Notes: generated by a model from the sequence alone, not told the origin. Shown: positions 36,512-45,353, numbered from the stretch's first letter. The stretch is DNA of 64,000 bases from Methylobacillus gramineus (GCF_020532675.1 NZ_JAJAVE010000001.1:1116001-1180000), one strand, 5' to 3'. Numbers and translations are program-made.

Positions 36512-37201
36512 TTATACGGACAAATAGCCTTTGATCTTGGCCGCGTCTACTTCGCTACGCTTGTTCTCATGGATGAAATTACCCTTGTCGATCACGATAA
36601 TACGATCAGCAATTTCCATGGTAAAACTCAGCACTTGTTCAGACACGATGATGGTGATTTCACGCATCTTGCGTATTTCATTCAGCACCTTGGCGATATC
36701 CTTGATGATGGATGGTTGTATGCCCTCGGTGGGTTCATCCAGCAACAAGACCTTGGGGTTGGTCACCAACGCACGGGCGATTGCCAACTGCTGTTGCTGT
36801 CCCCCTGAAAGGTTGCCACCCTTGCGGTTACGCATATCGTAAAGCACGGGAAACAGGGCGAAAATATCTTCTGGAATCTCACGATTCCTGGATTTTTCCA
36901 GGCCGGTCTCGATATTTTCCTGCACAGTCATGGTGGGGAATATCATGCGTCCCTGAGGCACATAGGCCAGGCCTTTGGCCACACGTTGATAGGTTTCATT
37001 GCCACCAATTTCCTGGCCATCCACCAGTGCTTTGTTGCTTTTGCTGGGTAAAATTCCCATCAACGACTTGAACAATGTCGTCTTGCCCATGCCGTTGCGG
37101 CCCATGATGGCAAGGGTTTCATTTTTTTCTGCCTTGAAACTGATGCCATGTATGACTTCACTCTGGCCATAGCTTACTGTCAGGTCTTCAATCTCTATCA
37201 T
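36512..37201 (-). CDS. urtE: Urea ABC transporter ATPase UrtE
   Basis: A 229-residue branched-chain-type (HAAT) ATPase. Walker A GRNGMGKTT at residues ~34-42, signature LSGGQQQQLAIARAL, Walker B VLLLDEPTEG. The order urtA-B-C-D-E followed by urease genes identifies the substrate as urea. Confidence 0.95.
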   Translation of the reverse strand: MIEIEDLTVSYGQSEVIHGISFKAEKNETLAIMGRNGMGKTTLFKSLMGILPSKSNKALVDGQEIGGNETYQRVAKGLAYVPQGRMIFPTMTVQENIETGLEKSRNREIPEDIFALFPVLYDMRNRKGGNLSGGQQQQLAIARALVTNPKVLLLDEPTEGIQPSIIKDIAKVLNEIRKMREITIIVSEQVLSFTMEIADRIIVIDKGNFIHENKRSEVDAAKIKGYLSV

Positions 37202-37263
37202 TTTGCTATCCTTTTCTATCGGTAGTTCTGGGCTGGCAGTGCCACTCAGGCACCGCCACGGTG

Positions 37264-38007
37264 TTAATGACCCAGATAGACCTCAATGACCTTTTCGTTG
37301 GCTTGTACTTTATCCATGGCACCTTCCGCCAGAATCTTGCCCTGATGCAATACTGTTACCTTATGGGCGATTTTCTTGACGAACTCCATATCATGCTCAA
37401 TCACGATCACCGATCGGTTCTGGCAGATACGGTTCAACAACTCTGCCGTCTGGTCTCGCTCCTTGGCACTCATGCCTGCCACAGGTTCATCCAGCATCAA
37501 CAGTTCAGGTTCCTGCATCAACAGCATGCCGATTTCCAGCCACTGTTTCTGACCATGGCTCAGCAATGCGGCCTCGGTATTCAGGATGTCTTCCATCATG
37601 ATTTCCCTGGCAATCTTGTGTACCTGTGCTACCACGGCTTCATTGCGCTTGAAAAACAGGCTGCCAAACACACCACGCCCTTTGGGATATGACACCTCCA
37701 GGTTCTGGTAAACCGAGAGATTTTCATAAATTGAAGGCGTCTGGAACTTGCGTCCCACCCCGGCCCGCACAATTTCATGCTCGGAAAGCTTGGTCAGCTC
37801 ACGGTTCTTGAACTTGATAGATCCGGAGCTGGACTTGGTCTTGCCGCAAATCAGGTCAAGCACGGTGGTCTTGCCTGCGCCATTCGGTCCGATCACTACA
37901 CGCAACTCGTTCTTGTCGATGTACATATTGAGCTTGTCCACCGCCTTGAATCCATCAAACGACACGGTCAGGTCTTCCACTGCCAGTACAAAATCGGTGT
38001 TACTCAT
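37264..38007 (-). CDS. urtD: Urea ABC transporter ATPase UrtD
   Basis: A 247-residue ATPase. Walker A GPNGAGKTT (residues ~38-46), signature LSHGQKQWLEIGMLL and Walker B LLMLDEPVAGM. The LSHGQKQWLEI form is typical of UrtD. Overlaps urtC by 4 nt and is followed after 62 nt by urtE. Confidence 0.95.
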   Translation of the reverse strand: MSNTDFVLAVEDLTVSFDGFKAVDKLNMYIDKNELRVVIGPNGAGKTTVLDLICGKTKSSSGSIKFKNRELTKLSEHEIVRAGVGRKFQTPSIYENLSVYQNLEVSYPKGRGVFGSLFFKRNEAVVAQVHKIAREIMMEDILNTEAALLSHGQKQWLEIGMLLMQEPELLMLDEPVAGMSAKERDQTAELLNRICQNRSVIVIEHDMEFVKKIAHKVTVLHQGKILAEGAMDKVQANEKVIEVYLGH

Positions 38008-39173
38008 GCTTTTACCCCCGCTTCCTTGATTTCAACCGCTGTGACTGCTGCTACCTGAGCGGTCTTGGGTGTTGGACTTTCTTCTGACAACTTGCGCAGG
38101 AAAGGCACTTTCTTGGCATATTTTTCGTAGACGCCAGCAATGCCGTTAGGGAAGAACATCACCACCGCAATGAAGAGCCCCCCCATCAGGAACAGCCACA
38201 ACTCAGGATAAGTCTCGGAGAACATGGTCTTGCCAAAATTCACCAGCAAGGTGCCATATACCGCACCTATCAGCGACATGCGTCCACCAACTGCTGCAAA
38301 AATCACCATCTCGATCGAAGGCACAATGCCGATGAAGGTGGGTGACATAAAGCCCACTTGCAGGGTAAACATCGCACCACCAATCGCTGAGATCATGGCA
38401 GCCAGGCAGAAGATGAAAATCTTGAAATTGGACACGTCATACCCTGAGAAACGTACCCGCTCTTCCTTGTCTCGCATCGCAAGCAACAGCATGCCGAACT
38501 TGCTGCTAAGCACGTAGCGGGACAACAGGATGCAGGCAATCAACAAACCGGCATTCACGTAATACAGCACATACTTGGCACTATCGGTGCGGATATCCCA
38601 TCCCAGCATGGTCTTGAGGTCAGTAATCCCATTGACGCCACCGGTATATCCCTGCTGACCCACAATCAGAATACTCAGGATCAAGGCTATAGCCTGGGTG
38701 ATGATGGCAAAGTAGACCCCACCCACCCGACGCTTGAACATGGCAAACCCAATCAGGTAAGCAAAGAATGCTGGAATCACCAGGATGGCCAGAATAGTCA
38801 GAGGCAAGCTCTTGAACGGCTCCCAGAACCACGGTAGTGAAGTCAGCTGGTTCCAGTCCATGAAATCCGGAATACCGGGGGTGGACTGAATGGCAGTGCT
38901 CACAGGATCAGAAGCTTCAAGCTTGAGGAACATGGCCATGCCGTAGCCACCAAGGCCGAAGAAAATGCCCTGTCCCAGGCTCAATATCCCGCCATTACCC
39001 CACAACAACACCAGGCTGACTGCCACAAAGGCATAAGTCAGGTATTTGCCAATCAGGCCAATACGGAAGGGATCCAGCCCAAGTGGCAGCACGATCATGA
39101 TAAAGACAGCAAGAATAGCAAGGCCTATCGCCCCCTGCCTGCCGCCCAACATTTTATTTAGAGTGTCGCTCAT
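38004..39173 (-). CDS. urtC: Urea ABC transporter permease UrtC
   Basis: A 389-residue LivM-type permease with about ten transmembrane helices and the typical UrtC insertion after GQGIFFGLGGYGMAMFLKL. The EAA-like cytoplasmic loop is near RDKEERVRFSGYDV. Eleven nt after urtB. Confidence 0.95.
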   Translation of the reverse strand: MSDTLNKMLGGRQGAIGLAILAVFIMIVLPLGLDPFRIGLIGKYLTYAFVAVSLVLLWGNGGILSLGQGIFFGLGGYGMAMFLKLEASDPVSTAIQSTPGIPDFMDWNQLTSLPWFWEPFKSLPLTILAILVIPAFFAYLIGFAMFKRRVGGVYFAIITQAIALILSILIVGQQGYTGGVNGITDLKTMLGWDIRTDSAKYVLYYVNAGLLIACILLSRYVLSSKFGMLLLAMRDKEERVRFSGYDVSNFKIFIFCLAAMISAIGGAMFTLQVGFMSPTFIGIVPSIEMVIFAAVGGRMSLIGAVYGTLLVNFGKTMFSETYPELWLFLMGGLFIAVVMFFPNGIAGVYEKYAKKVPFLRKLSEESPTPKTAQVAAVTAVEIKEAGVKA

Positions 39174-39184
39174 GTGTGTTCCCC

Positions 39185-40102
39185 TTACTTACGGACTTTG
39201 GATGCAAACAAACCTTCAGGACGCATCATGAGGATGCCGACGATCACCATCAGTGTCGCGACCTTGCCCATGGAGCTGGTCATGAAGAATTGCAGGATGG
39301 ATTGCGCCTGGGCAATACCAAATGCGGAGGCGATGGTACCCATGATGCTGGCAGCGCCACCAAACACCACGACCATGAAGCTGTCGACAATGTAGAGTGA
39401 ACCTGTCGTGGGCCCGGTCGAGGCAATGGTCGTGAACGCTGCACCTGCCACGCCGGCAATCCCACAGCCCAGCGCAAAGGTGACACGATCCACCTTCTTG
39501 GTATTGATACCGACAGCACCTGCCATGACCCGGTTTTGCACCGTGGCACGTACACGCAAGCCCCAGCGGGAGCGGAACATAAAGAGATAGACACCGACAG
39601 TCACCACCAAGGCAAGACCGAGTACGAACACCCCGTTGATCGGGATATCAATGTCCGGCGTTGGCTGGAAAGAGCCCATGAGCCATTCAGGCAACACAGC
39701 GCTGACTTCCTTGGCGCCAAAGGTGGAACGGAAAATTTGCTGCATCACCAGGCTCAATCCCCAGGTGGCGAGTAGTGTATCCAGCGGTCGTTTATATAGA
39801 TGCCGTATCAGGGCAAATTCGACCAGATACCCAATAATGAACGCAATGATAAATGCGATGACAATCGCAAACAGGAAGTAATAGTTCACAATTCCGTAAG
39901 TCTCGGCAACCTTGGAAAGAAACACGGTGGTGTAGGCGCCTATCGCCATAAATTCACCATGGGCCATATTAATCACGCCCATTTGGCCGAAGATAACCGC
40001 GAGGCCAAGTGCCATCAGGAGAAGAACGCTGAACAGGCTTAACCCCGAGAAAGCCTGCATGACAACGATATTGCCTATCTCTGCCATTGAATAATCAAAC
40101 AT
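39185..40102 (-). CDS. urtB: Urea ABC transporter permease UrtB
   Basis: A 305-residue LivH-type permease (ALGLAVIFGQMGVINMAHGEFMAIGAY; coupling loop RVRATVQNRVMAGAVGI). It is the short UrtB form, without the long N-terminal extension some bacteria have. Separated from urtA by a 125 nt gap with a strong hairpin. Confidence 0.95.
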   Translation of the reverse strand: MFDYSMAEIGNIVVMQAFSGLSLFSVLLLMALGLAVIFGQMGVINMAHGEFMAIGAYTTVFLSKVAETYGIVNYYFLFAIVIAFIIAFIIGYLVEFALIRHLYKRPLDTLLATWGLSLVMQQIFRSTFGAKEVSAVLPEWLMGSFQPTPDIDIPINGVFVLGLALVVTVGVYLFMFRSRWGLRVRATVQNRVMAGAVGINTKKVDRVTFALGCGIAGVAGAAFTTIASTGPTTGSLYIVDSFMVVVFGGAASIMGTIASAFGIAQAQSILQFFMTSSMGKVATLMVIVGILMMRPEGLFASKVRK

Positions 40103-40170
40103 AATCGGCCTCCAGCCTTTTACTTACTTACGAAGATGAATCCATGCTGCGATGAATCTTGTGTTACTCG

Positions 40171-40200
40171 CCACAACAACCCCTTCTGGGGCTGCTGTGG
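40171..40200 (-). terminator. Strong hairpin between urtA and urtB
   Basis: CCACA-C-A-CCCC and GGGG-TG-TGTGG form a 13-position stem with an AGAA/TTCT loop. No T-run follows. In ABC operons such a hairpin after the binding-protein gene usually protects or trims the mRNA so that the binding protein is made in excess over the membrane parts; that role is inferred. Confidence 0.6.
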
Positions 40201-40227
40201 TATTTCACTTAATTAAACGCTAAACGC

Positions 40228-41472
40228 TTATTGATAACCCTTTGGGAATGGATCAGGTTTGATCAGCTCAGACTCGTAGACCACTTCAGCCTGGCCGTTA
40301 GCCAGCCACTTGCCCACACGCAGCTTGCTTTCCAGGTGGTGGTTAGGATCAACCTTGACGTACCCTTCAGGCGCTGCTTTCAGCTCGTAGCCAGGCAATG
40401 CTGCAGCGGCTTTGTCTACATCAAAGCTACCTGCGCGTTCAACTGCCGCTTTCCACAACCATGGGCCAAGATAAGCCGCTTGTGTCACGTCACCAATCAC
40501 AGACTTAGGTCCCCACATTTTCTTGAACTCGGCAACGAATTTCTCGTTGTTTGGATTCTTCAAGGACTGGAAGTACTTCATCGCAGAGTAGAAACCCTCC
40601 AGGTTTTCACCACCAATGCCCAGGACTTCATCCTCAGTCACGGAAATGGTCAGCATGTTCTGCTTCTTGGAGTTAAGGCCAGCCGCATTGAGTTGCTTGA
40701 ACCAGGCCACGTTACTACCACCTACCACCGCAGCGTAGATCACATCAGGCTTCTTCAGCTTGATCTTGTTGATGACAGAACCGAACTGGGTATCCCCCAG
40801 GGCGATGTACTCTTCACCGACCACTTTGCCGCCCAGCTTCTGCTCAATGTGCTTGCGCGCAATCTTCATGGAAGTGCGTGGCCAGATATAGTCAGAACCA
40901 ATCAGGTAAAAAGTTTTTGCCTTCTTTTCCTTGGCTATCCAGTCCAGACCTGCAAGAATCTGCTGCGTCGCTTCCTGACCGGTGTAGAACACATTCTTGG
41001 ATTGCTCCAGGCCTTCATAGAACGTCGGGTAGAACAGCAAACCGTTTTCTTTTTCAAATACTGGCAGCACCGCTTTACGTGAAGCAGAAGTCCAGCAGCC
41101 GAATACTGTCGCCACCTTGTCGTTCACCAGTAATTTCTTGGATTTCTCGGCAAACGTTGGCCAGTCACTGGCGCCGTCTTCCTGAATCACTTCAATCTTG
41201 CGGCCCAGTACGCCGCCCATGGCATTGATCTGGGCAATCGCCAGTTTTTCTGCCTGGATGGAACCCGTTTCGCTGATCGCCATGGTGCCGGTTGAAGAAT
41301 GCAGGATACCGACCTTGACTGTGGTATCAGTCACTGCCAGCTTGGTGGTATTGACCTTGGCAGTGGGGAAATCAGCCGCAAAAGCGCTGCCGGAAATCAT
41401 GCCTGCGGCAAGCAAGGCCCCCATAAGGGCGCCGGTTTTCGTGATGAAATGGCGTCTAGTGTTGTTACTCAT
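40228..41472 (-). CDS. urtA: Urea ABC transporter substrate-binding protein UrtA
   Basis: A 414-residue periplasmic urea-binding protein. The N-terminus TRRHFITKTGALMG...SAFAA is a twin-arginine (Tat) signal with RRHFITK. Then a type I periplasmic fold begins KVGILHSSTGTMAISETG, with FYPTFYEGLEQSKNVFYTG, strongly typical of UrtA. First gene of the urt-ure run; 227 nt upstream separate it from fmdB. Confidence 0.96.
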   Translation of the reverse strand: MSNNTRRHFITKTGALMGALLAAGMISGSAFAADFPTAKVNTTKLAVTDTTVKVGILHSSTGTMAISETGSIQAEKLAIAQINAMGGVLGRKIEVIQEDGASDWPTFAEKSKKLLVNDKVATVFGCWTSASRKAVLPVFEKENGLLFYPTFYEGLEQSKNVFYTGQEATQQILAGLDWIAKEKKAKTFYLIGSDYIWPRTSMKIARKHIEQKLGGKVVGEEYIALGDTQFGSVINKIKLKKPDVIYAAVVGGSNVAWFKQLNAAGLNSKKQNMLTISVTEDEVLGIGGENLEGFYSAMKYFQSLKNPNNEKFVAEFKKMWGPKSVIGDVTQAAYLGPWLWKAAVERAGSFDVDKAAAALPGYELKAAPEGYVKVDPNHHLESKLRVGKWLANGQAEVVYESELIKPDPFPKGYQ

Positions 41473-41599
41473 CAGATTTCTCCTGAAATTAAAAACTGCA
41501 AAAAATTAAGGTATTCAAAAGCGCTTGGTAATGTGCATCATCATGTGAGAGCAATGCCGAATGCCACTATCAAATGATGCTATGCATATTTCTCAATCC

Positions 41600-41701
41600 G
41601 GTGTGATCAGCGCGTTTCGATAGCAAGGCGCAGTGACGAAGACAGTACGCCGAGTACGCCAAGTAACTGCAACACCGCTAGCGGAAGACGCTGGTCACAC
41701 C
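41600..41701. repeat. Palindromic element H5 between fmdB and urtA
   Basis: A 102 nt palindrome abutting the fmdB stop codon. Arms GGTGTGATCAGCG and the inverse of CGCTGGTCACACC pair almost perfectly, then TAGC/GCTA. The inner stem GCAGT/ACTGC is unique to this copy. Core GACAGTAC, GCCGA, GTACGCCAAG, GCAACACCG. Confidence 0.8.
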
Positions 41702-42060
41702 TAATGTCCCAACATCCAGGGACGGGCCGTTTTCTTGGTCTGCATCTGCAATAGGCTTCCTTTCTCTTTTGCATTGGCTCCCTGAGCGGAACTGGGTTTA
41801 GCGCTGGACGAACTACACGTATGAGCCCCTGCACATCCGCAACTAGAACGGCGGGTAGACCTGGGTTCATTGGCAGATTTCTCGTTGCGTTCGTGCGCAC
41901 TACGCTGTGCCTTGCCAATAATCGCCAGACGTGGCGCTGAGAGAATGCGCTCGCTTAACTCGCCGCAATCCGGACAGATTGTGGGTGAACTCGATTCACT
42001 CATTTTCCCCAGGGCGGCAAATACACCGCACTCATCACATCTGTATTCATACATTGGCAT
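41701..42060 (-). CDS. fmdB: FmdB family zinc ribbon protein
   Basis: A 119-residue protein. The first 45 residues are the FmdB zinc ribbon (MPMYEYRCDECGVF and ICPDCGELSERI, two CxxC pairs). The second half is Ser/Lys/Cys-rich with a CGCAGAHTC cluster and low complexity. FmdB accompanies formamidase FmdA in methylotrophs and is proposed to regulate or assist the amidase; function not settled. Thirty nt after fmdA. Confidence 0.85.
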   Translation of the reverse strand: MPMYEYRCDECGVFAALGKMSESSSPTICPDCGELSERILSAPRLAIIGKAQRSAHERNEKSANEPRSTRRSSCGCAGAHTCSSSSAKPSSAQGANAKEKGSLLQMQTKKTARPWMLGH

Positions 42061-42089
42061 GGCTCACTCCCTTTGCTTAACCACTGGAT

Positions 42090-43313
42090 TTAAGAAGTCT
42101 TGGCGACATCAATCTCGCCGCTAATGACCTTGATCGGTCCATTCGCATTTGGCTTCAGGTCAAAATCAAAGATCTCTGTCGGCAACCACAAGGTCGCGCA
42201 GGCATTCGGGATATCGACAATGCCGCTGATATGCCCTTCCACCGGCGCAGTACCCAGAATGGATACGGCTTGCTCACCGCTGTAACCAAATTTCTTCAGA
42301 TATTCAATGGCATTCAGGCAAGCCTGGCGATAAGCCACATGCACATCCAGATAATGCTGCGTGCCTTTCTCATCAACAGAGATACCTTCAAAGATTAGGT
42401 AATCACGATAGTTAGGGGTCAATGGACTGGGCTGGAACAATGGATTCTTGATGCCATACTTCTTAACCCCATCCTTGATCAGCGCCACTTTGATATCCAG
42501 ATAACCGGCCATCTCGATCGCGCCGCAGAACGTGATTTCTCCGTCACCTTGCGAGAAGTGCAGGTCACCCATGGACAGGCCACCATCCTTGACATAGACC
42601 GGGAAAAACACACGGGAACCCTTGGTCAGGTTCTTGATATCACAGTTACCACCGTGTTCACGTGGAGGCACGGTACGCGCGCCTTCCTTGGCCGCTGCGG
42701 ATGCTTTATCTCCTTGCAGGCGACCCATTAATGCCGCCTTTTCATTGGGTGGCAACGCCAATGCAGGAACACGATCCGCATCGGTAGCAATCAGGTCGGC
42801 TTCACGTTTGTTCCAGGTTTCGAGCAAGTCGCGGGAAGGCAGGCAGCCAATCAACCCTGGGTGCATGATGCCGGCGAACTTCACATTCGGCACATGACGT
42901 GAGGTAGTGTAGATACCGTGGAAATCCCAGATGGTCTTTGATGCCTCAGGATAGTGATCAGTCAGGAAGCCACCGCCATTGTTCTTGTCGAACAGGCCGT
43001 TGAAACCCCACTGTTGATCTTGCATGGTGCCTACATCAAGAATATCCACCACCATCAGGTCGCCAGGCTCAGCGCCTTCAACCCCAATCGGGCCACTCAG
43101 GTAATGCACCTGCAGCAAATCCACATCCCGGATATCATTGGCGCTGTCATTATTGCCAATCTGACCACCGGTCCAGTCCATGCACTCGACCCGGAACTCA
43201 TCACCAGGCTTGACCATCGCCACCATAGGCAGATCAGGGTGCCAGCGATTATGAATCTGGCCATCCTGCTCCCAGGCGGGCTTTTCAAAATCCAGCTTAA
43301 TCAAGGTTTTCAT
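42090..43313 (-). CDS. fmdA: Formamidase FmdA
   Basis: A 407-residue enzyme of the FmdA/AmdA acetamidase-formamidase family, hydrolysing formamide (and short amides) to formate and ammonia; the formate can feed C1 oxidation in a methylotroph. Family marks: PAWEQDGQIHNRWHPDLPMVAMVKPGDEFRVECMDWTGGQI near the start and GPIGVEGAEPGDLMVVDIL. A good AAGGAG-like site (GGAGATATAGAG) precedes the ATG. Downstream of fmdC, separated by a hairpin. Confidence 0.95.
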   Translation of the reverse strand: MKTLIKLDFEKPAWEQDGQIHNRWHPDLPMVAMVKPGDEFRVECMDWTGGQIGNNDSANDIRDVDLLQVHYLSGPIGVEGAEPGDLMVVDILDVGTMQDQQWGFNGLFDKNNGGGFLTDHYPEASKTIWDFHGIYTTSRHVPNVKFAGIMHPGLIGCLPSRDLLETWNKREADLIATDADRVPALALPPNEKAALMGRLQGDKASAAAKEGARTVPPREHGGNCDIKNLTKGSRVFFPVYVKDGGLSMGDLHFSQGDGEITFCGAIEMAGYLDIKVALIKDGVKKYGIKNPLFQPSPLTPNYRDYLIFEGISVDEKGTQHYLDVHVAYRQACLNAIEYLKKFGYSGEQAVSILGTAPVEGHISGIVDIPNACATLWLPTEIFDFDLKPNANGPIKVISGEIDVAKTS

Positions 43314-43347
43314 CTCTATATCTCCTTACCCTTAAACACTACTTTCA

Positions 43348-43376
43348 ACAGCCGCCATCCTTCAGGTGACGGCTGT
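43348..43376 (-). terminator. Hairpin between fmdC and fmdA
   Basis: ACAGCCG and CGGCTGT form a perfect 7 bp outer stem, with a further CACC/GGATG inner pairing, 8 nt after the fmdC stop on the minus strand. No T-run. Likely an mRNA-stabilising or attenuating hairpin between the abundant porin gene and fmdA. Confidence 0.5.
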
Positions 43377-43383
43377 CACCCAA

Positions 43384-44538
43384 CTAGAATTGCAACTGCA
43401 GACCCACAGTGAACTTGTCGATATCACTTGCATTTTCAGTTTTGGTTTTGGTATAAACCGTGCTGATACGTGCGTTGTGACCGTCAATGATGTAGTTCAG
43501 GCCAAGGTCGTACTCTTTAGTATCAGGGTTGAACAAGGTGCCGCTATCCGCGCTGAACTTCTGGTAGCGCGCATATGGCTGGAACTTGCCCCAGCCCACG
43601 ACATCAGGGAACAACCAGGACACCAAGCCCAAGTAAGCCTTACCAGACTTCGCACCAGCCGCATCAGCATTCACTGCGGTCTTGCTGAAGTCGTACTTGT
43701 AAGCCGCGCCTTCAACGTTCAGCACGCCAGCGGTGAATTTCTTCTCCAGCAAGGCATCGATGTTGTAAGCGAGGTAGTCATCGCTGGCACCGACCTGGCC
43801 TACTGCATCCTTCTGGTACATCCCCACCAAGGCGACGGAGAGCACATCCTTACCGTAATAGGTACTACTGGTGTAATAAGCAGGGTCATTACCGGCATCC
43901 CAGAAGTCATACTGCAGACGACCGCTATACATCAGGTTGTCAGAGCGATTGGGGTTGAGTGCGCTGTTGCCATTGAAGGAAGAAGCACGGTTACCTTCAT
44001 AGGCACCCACGGAGTACACAAGATGTTTGTCCAGCAACTTACCCCAGAGAGTCACACCAATATCACGGCCAACAAACTTGTTCTGGTAACGAGACGCGAC
44101 ACCAGGGTAGGACCATGCATTCAGATAGAACGGACCATCCAGATTGGCCCGGTCAGTTGGTGGCAGTAATTGCCCCATCCAGATATTGAATTCATCCATG
44201 AACTCAAACTGGACATAAGCATCCAGCGTACTGATATCACTCTTACCACTGCCATCATTCGTGGTTGTGAATGTATTGAAGGTACCTTTGATGTACTTGT
44301 TTAAAGATGCGCTGATATAGATACGTGCATCATCAACATCAAAATCCTTGGAACGTGAGCTGCCATTCGGCGCCGCATCTTCAGTACTGGTAAATGCTGT
44401 ACGAATACCCAAACCGATACTGATGGACTTGTCTTCACCAAAAGTGATGGTGCCCGCTGCTTGTGAGCTCATCGATGGCAGTGCGGCAGAAGTTGCCAAT
44501 GCCACCAACAACGCACACTTTTTCATCTTGAATTTCAT
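43384..44538 (-). CDS. fmdC: Outer membrane porin for short amides/urea (FmdC-like)
   Basis: A 384-residue OprP/OprO-type beta-barrel porin. Signal peptide MKFKMKKCALLVALATSAALPSMSSQAAG, then KSISIGLGIRTAF, the VDDARIYISASLNKYIKGTF block typical of phosphate-selective-type porins, and a C-terminal Phe (KFTVGLQLQF). FmdC porins of this kind are induced by urea and short amides in Methylophilus. Position upstream of fmdA supports that role. The symbol rests on synteny and so is moderately sure. Confidence 0.85.
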   Translation of the reverse strand: MKFKMKKCALLVALATSAALPSMSSQAAGTITFGEDKSISIGLGIRTAFTSTEDAAPNGSSRSKDFDVDDARIYISASLNKYIKGTFNTFTTTNDGSGKSDISTLDAYVQFEFMDEFNIWMGQLLPPTDRANLDGPFYLNAWSYPGVASRYQNKFVGRDIGVTLWGKLLDKHLVYSVGAYEGNRASSFNGNSALNPNRSDNLMYSGRLQYDFWDAGNDPAYYTSSTYYGKDVLSVALVGMYQKDAVGQVGASDDYLAYNIDALLEKKFTAGVLNVEGAAYKYDFSKTAVNADAAGAKSGKAYLGLVSWLFPDVVGWGKFQPYARYQKFSADSGTLFNPDTKEYDLGLNYIIDGHNARISTVYTKTKTENASDIDKFTVGLQLQF

Positions 44539-44648
44539 TTCCCGACCCCTTTATTTAAGTTTCACTAAAAACTGCAAACTGGAACGGAGGCAATACCCGT
44601 CAAATCTTTCGTGTTGCTAGATTAGCCAGAGAGGGGCTTTGCTTAAAT

Positions 44649-44671
44649 ACGTCATATTGCGTACATGACGT
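44649..44671. promoter_or_regulatory. Operator-like inverted repeat between fmdC and a lipoprotein gene
   Basis: ACGTCAT-N9-ATGACGT, a perfect 7 bp inverted repeat in the divergent promoter region. It is 111 nt before fmdC and 69 nt before the lipoprotein gene. No regulator gene lies next to it. Could bind an amide- or nitrogen-responsive regulator; unproven. Confidence 0.45.
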
Positions 44672-44739
44672 TTTGAGGGGTCGTGTTAATTTGGCCGTGT
44701 CCTATCAACAGGCAGGCAAACGCCTGAAAGCTGAAACAT

Positions 44740-45297
44740 ATGAACAAACCGGCAATCAAAACCTTATATATAGCGCTTGCAAGCAGTGTGTTTATCGCAG
44801 GATGTGGTGGTGAATTTGCATATAAACGCGGCGCTGGCACCAATGACCTGGATCAGGCGAGAAAAACCTGTCAGGCAAGCGGCCATGAAGGACAAGCCTT
44901 TGCCAAGTGTATGGAAGACAGTGGCTGGATATTCCAGAATGCTGCAGATGATGGCGAAGAAGCAGACCCGGTGATCAAGGCGTCATTCAAAAATGACTAC
45001 CGCAATAACGTTGCCGTCACCGAGGAAGTTGTGCCAGTGACTTCAAGAGCAGGAACAGTGGCAGCTACATCAGCACCAAAGAAAACCACCAATCCCATGG
45101 ATGTCTTTATTGTCAGCTCCTGGTGGAAAACTGGCAGAGGCGCAGATGCCCTGAAGGGTGACATCAATACATGTGCCACCCAGCTCGGGCCTGAACATCA
45201 GCCTGACATGTCAGGCAAAACCACCAAGGCCACGCGTGGCCTACTGCTGTGTATGAAAGAGCTGGGCTGGAAGGCGCTACAAGCCCGAAGTGATTAG
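44740..45297 (+). CDS. Unknown lipoprotein with two Cys-paired repeats
   Basis: A 185-residue putative lipoprotein. Residues 1-22 are a type II signal peptide with lipobox IAGC (Cys22). Two related segments each carry a Cys pair and end in Cys-Met-x-x-x-Gly-Trp: ARKTCQASGHEGQAFAKCMEDSGW (residues ~42-65) and a second one ending LLLCMKELGW near the C-terminus. Probably two small helical hairpins held by disulphides. Family not recognised. Divergent from fmdC. Confidence 0.75.
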   Translation: MNKPAIKTLYIALASSVFIAGCGGEFAYKRGAGTNDLDQARKTCQASGHEGQAFAKCMEDSGWIFQNAADDGEEADPVIKASFKNDYRNNVAVTEEVVPVTSRAGTVAATSAPKKTTNPMDVFIVSSWWKTGRGADALKGDINTCATQLGPEHQPDMSGKTTKATRGLLLCMKELGWKALQARSD

Positions 45298-45316
45298 AAC
45301 AGCAAAATCCAAGCAC

Positions 45317-45353
45317 ACTGCCCACAAAATCTGTGGGTAAGTGTGTGGGCAGT
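45317..45353. terminator. Hairpin between convergent lipoprotein and S24 repressor genes
   Basis: ACTGCCCACA and TGTGGGCAGT form a perfect 10 bp stem, with an alternative inner CCCACA/TGTGGG pairing. Symmetric, between converging genes, so it may serve both; no T-run. Confidence 0.5.

Noticed and set aside
41550-41566. Sigma-54-like site upstream of urtA (TGGCATTCGGCATTGCT on the minus strand)
   Set aside because: The -24 and -12 parts look good but GG and GC are 11 nt apart instead of 10, a spacing sigma-54 does not normally tolerate.
31486-41701. Spaced repeats considered as a CRISPR or tandem array
   Set aside because: Copies are kilobases apart, each in its own intergenic gap, and palindromic with variable arms; no repeat-spacer structure or cas genes.
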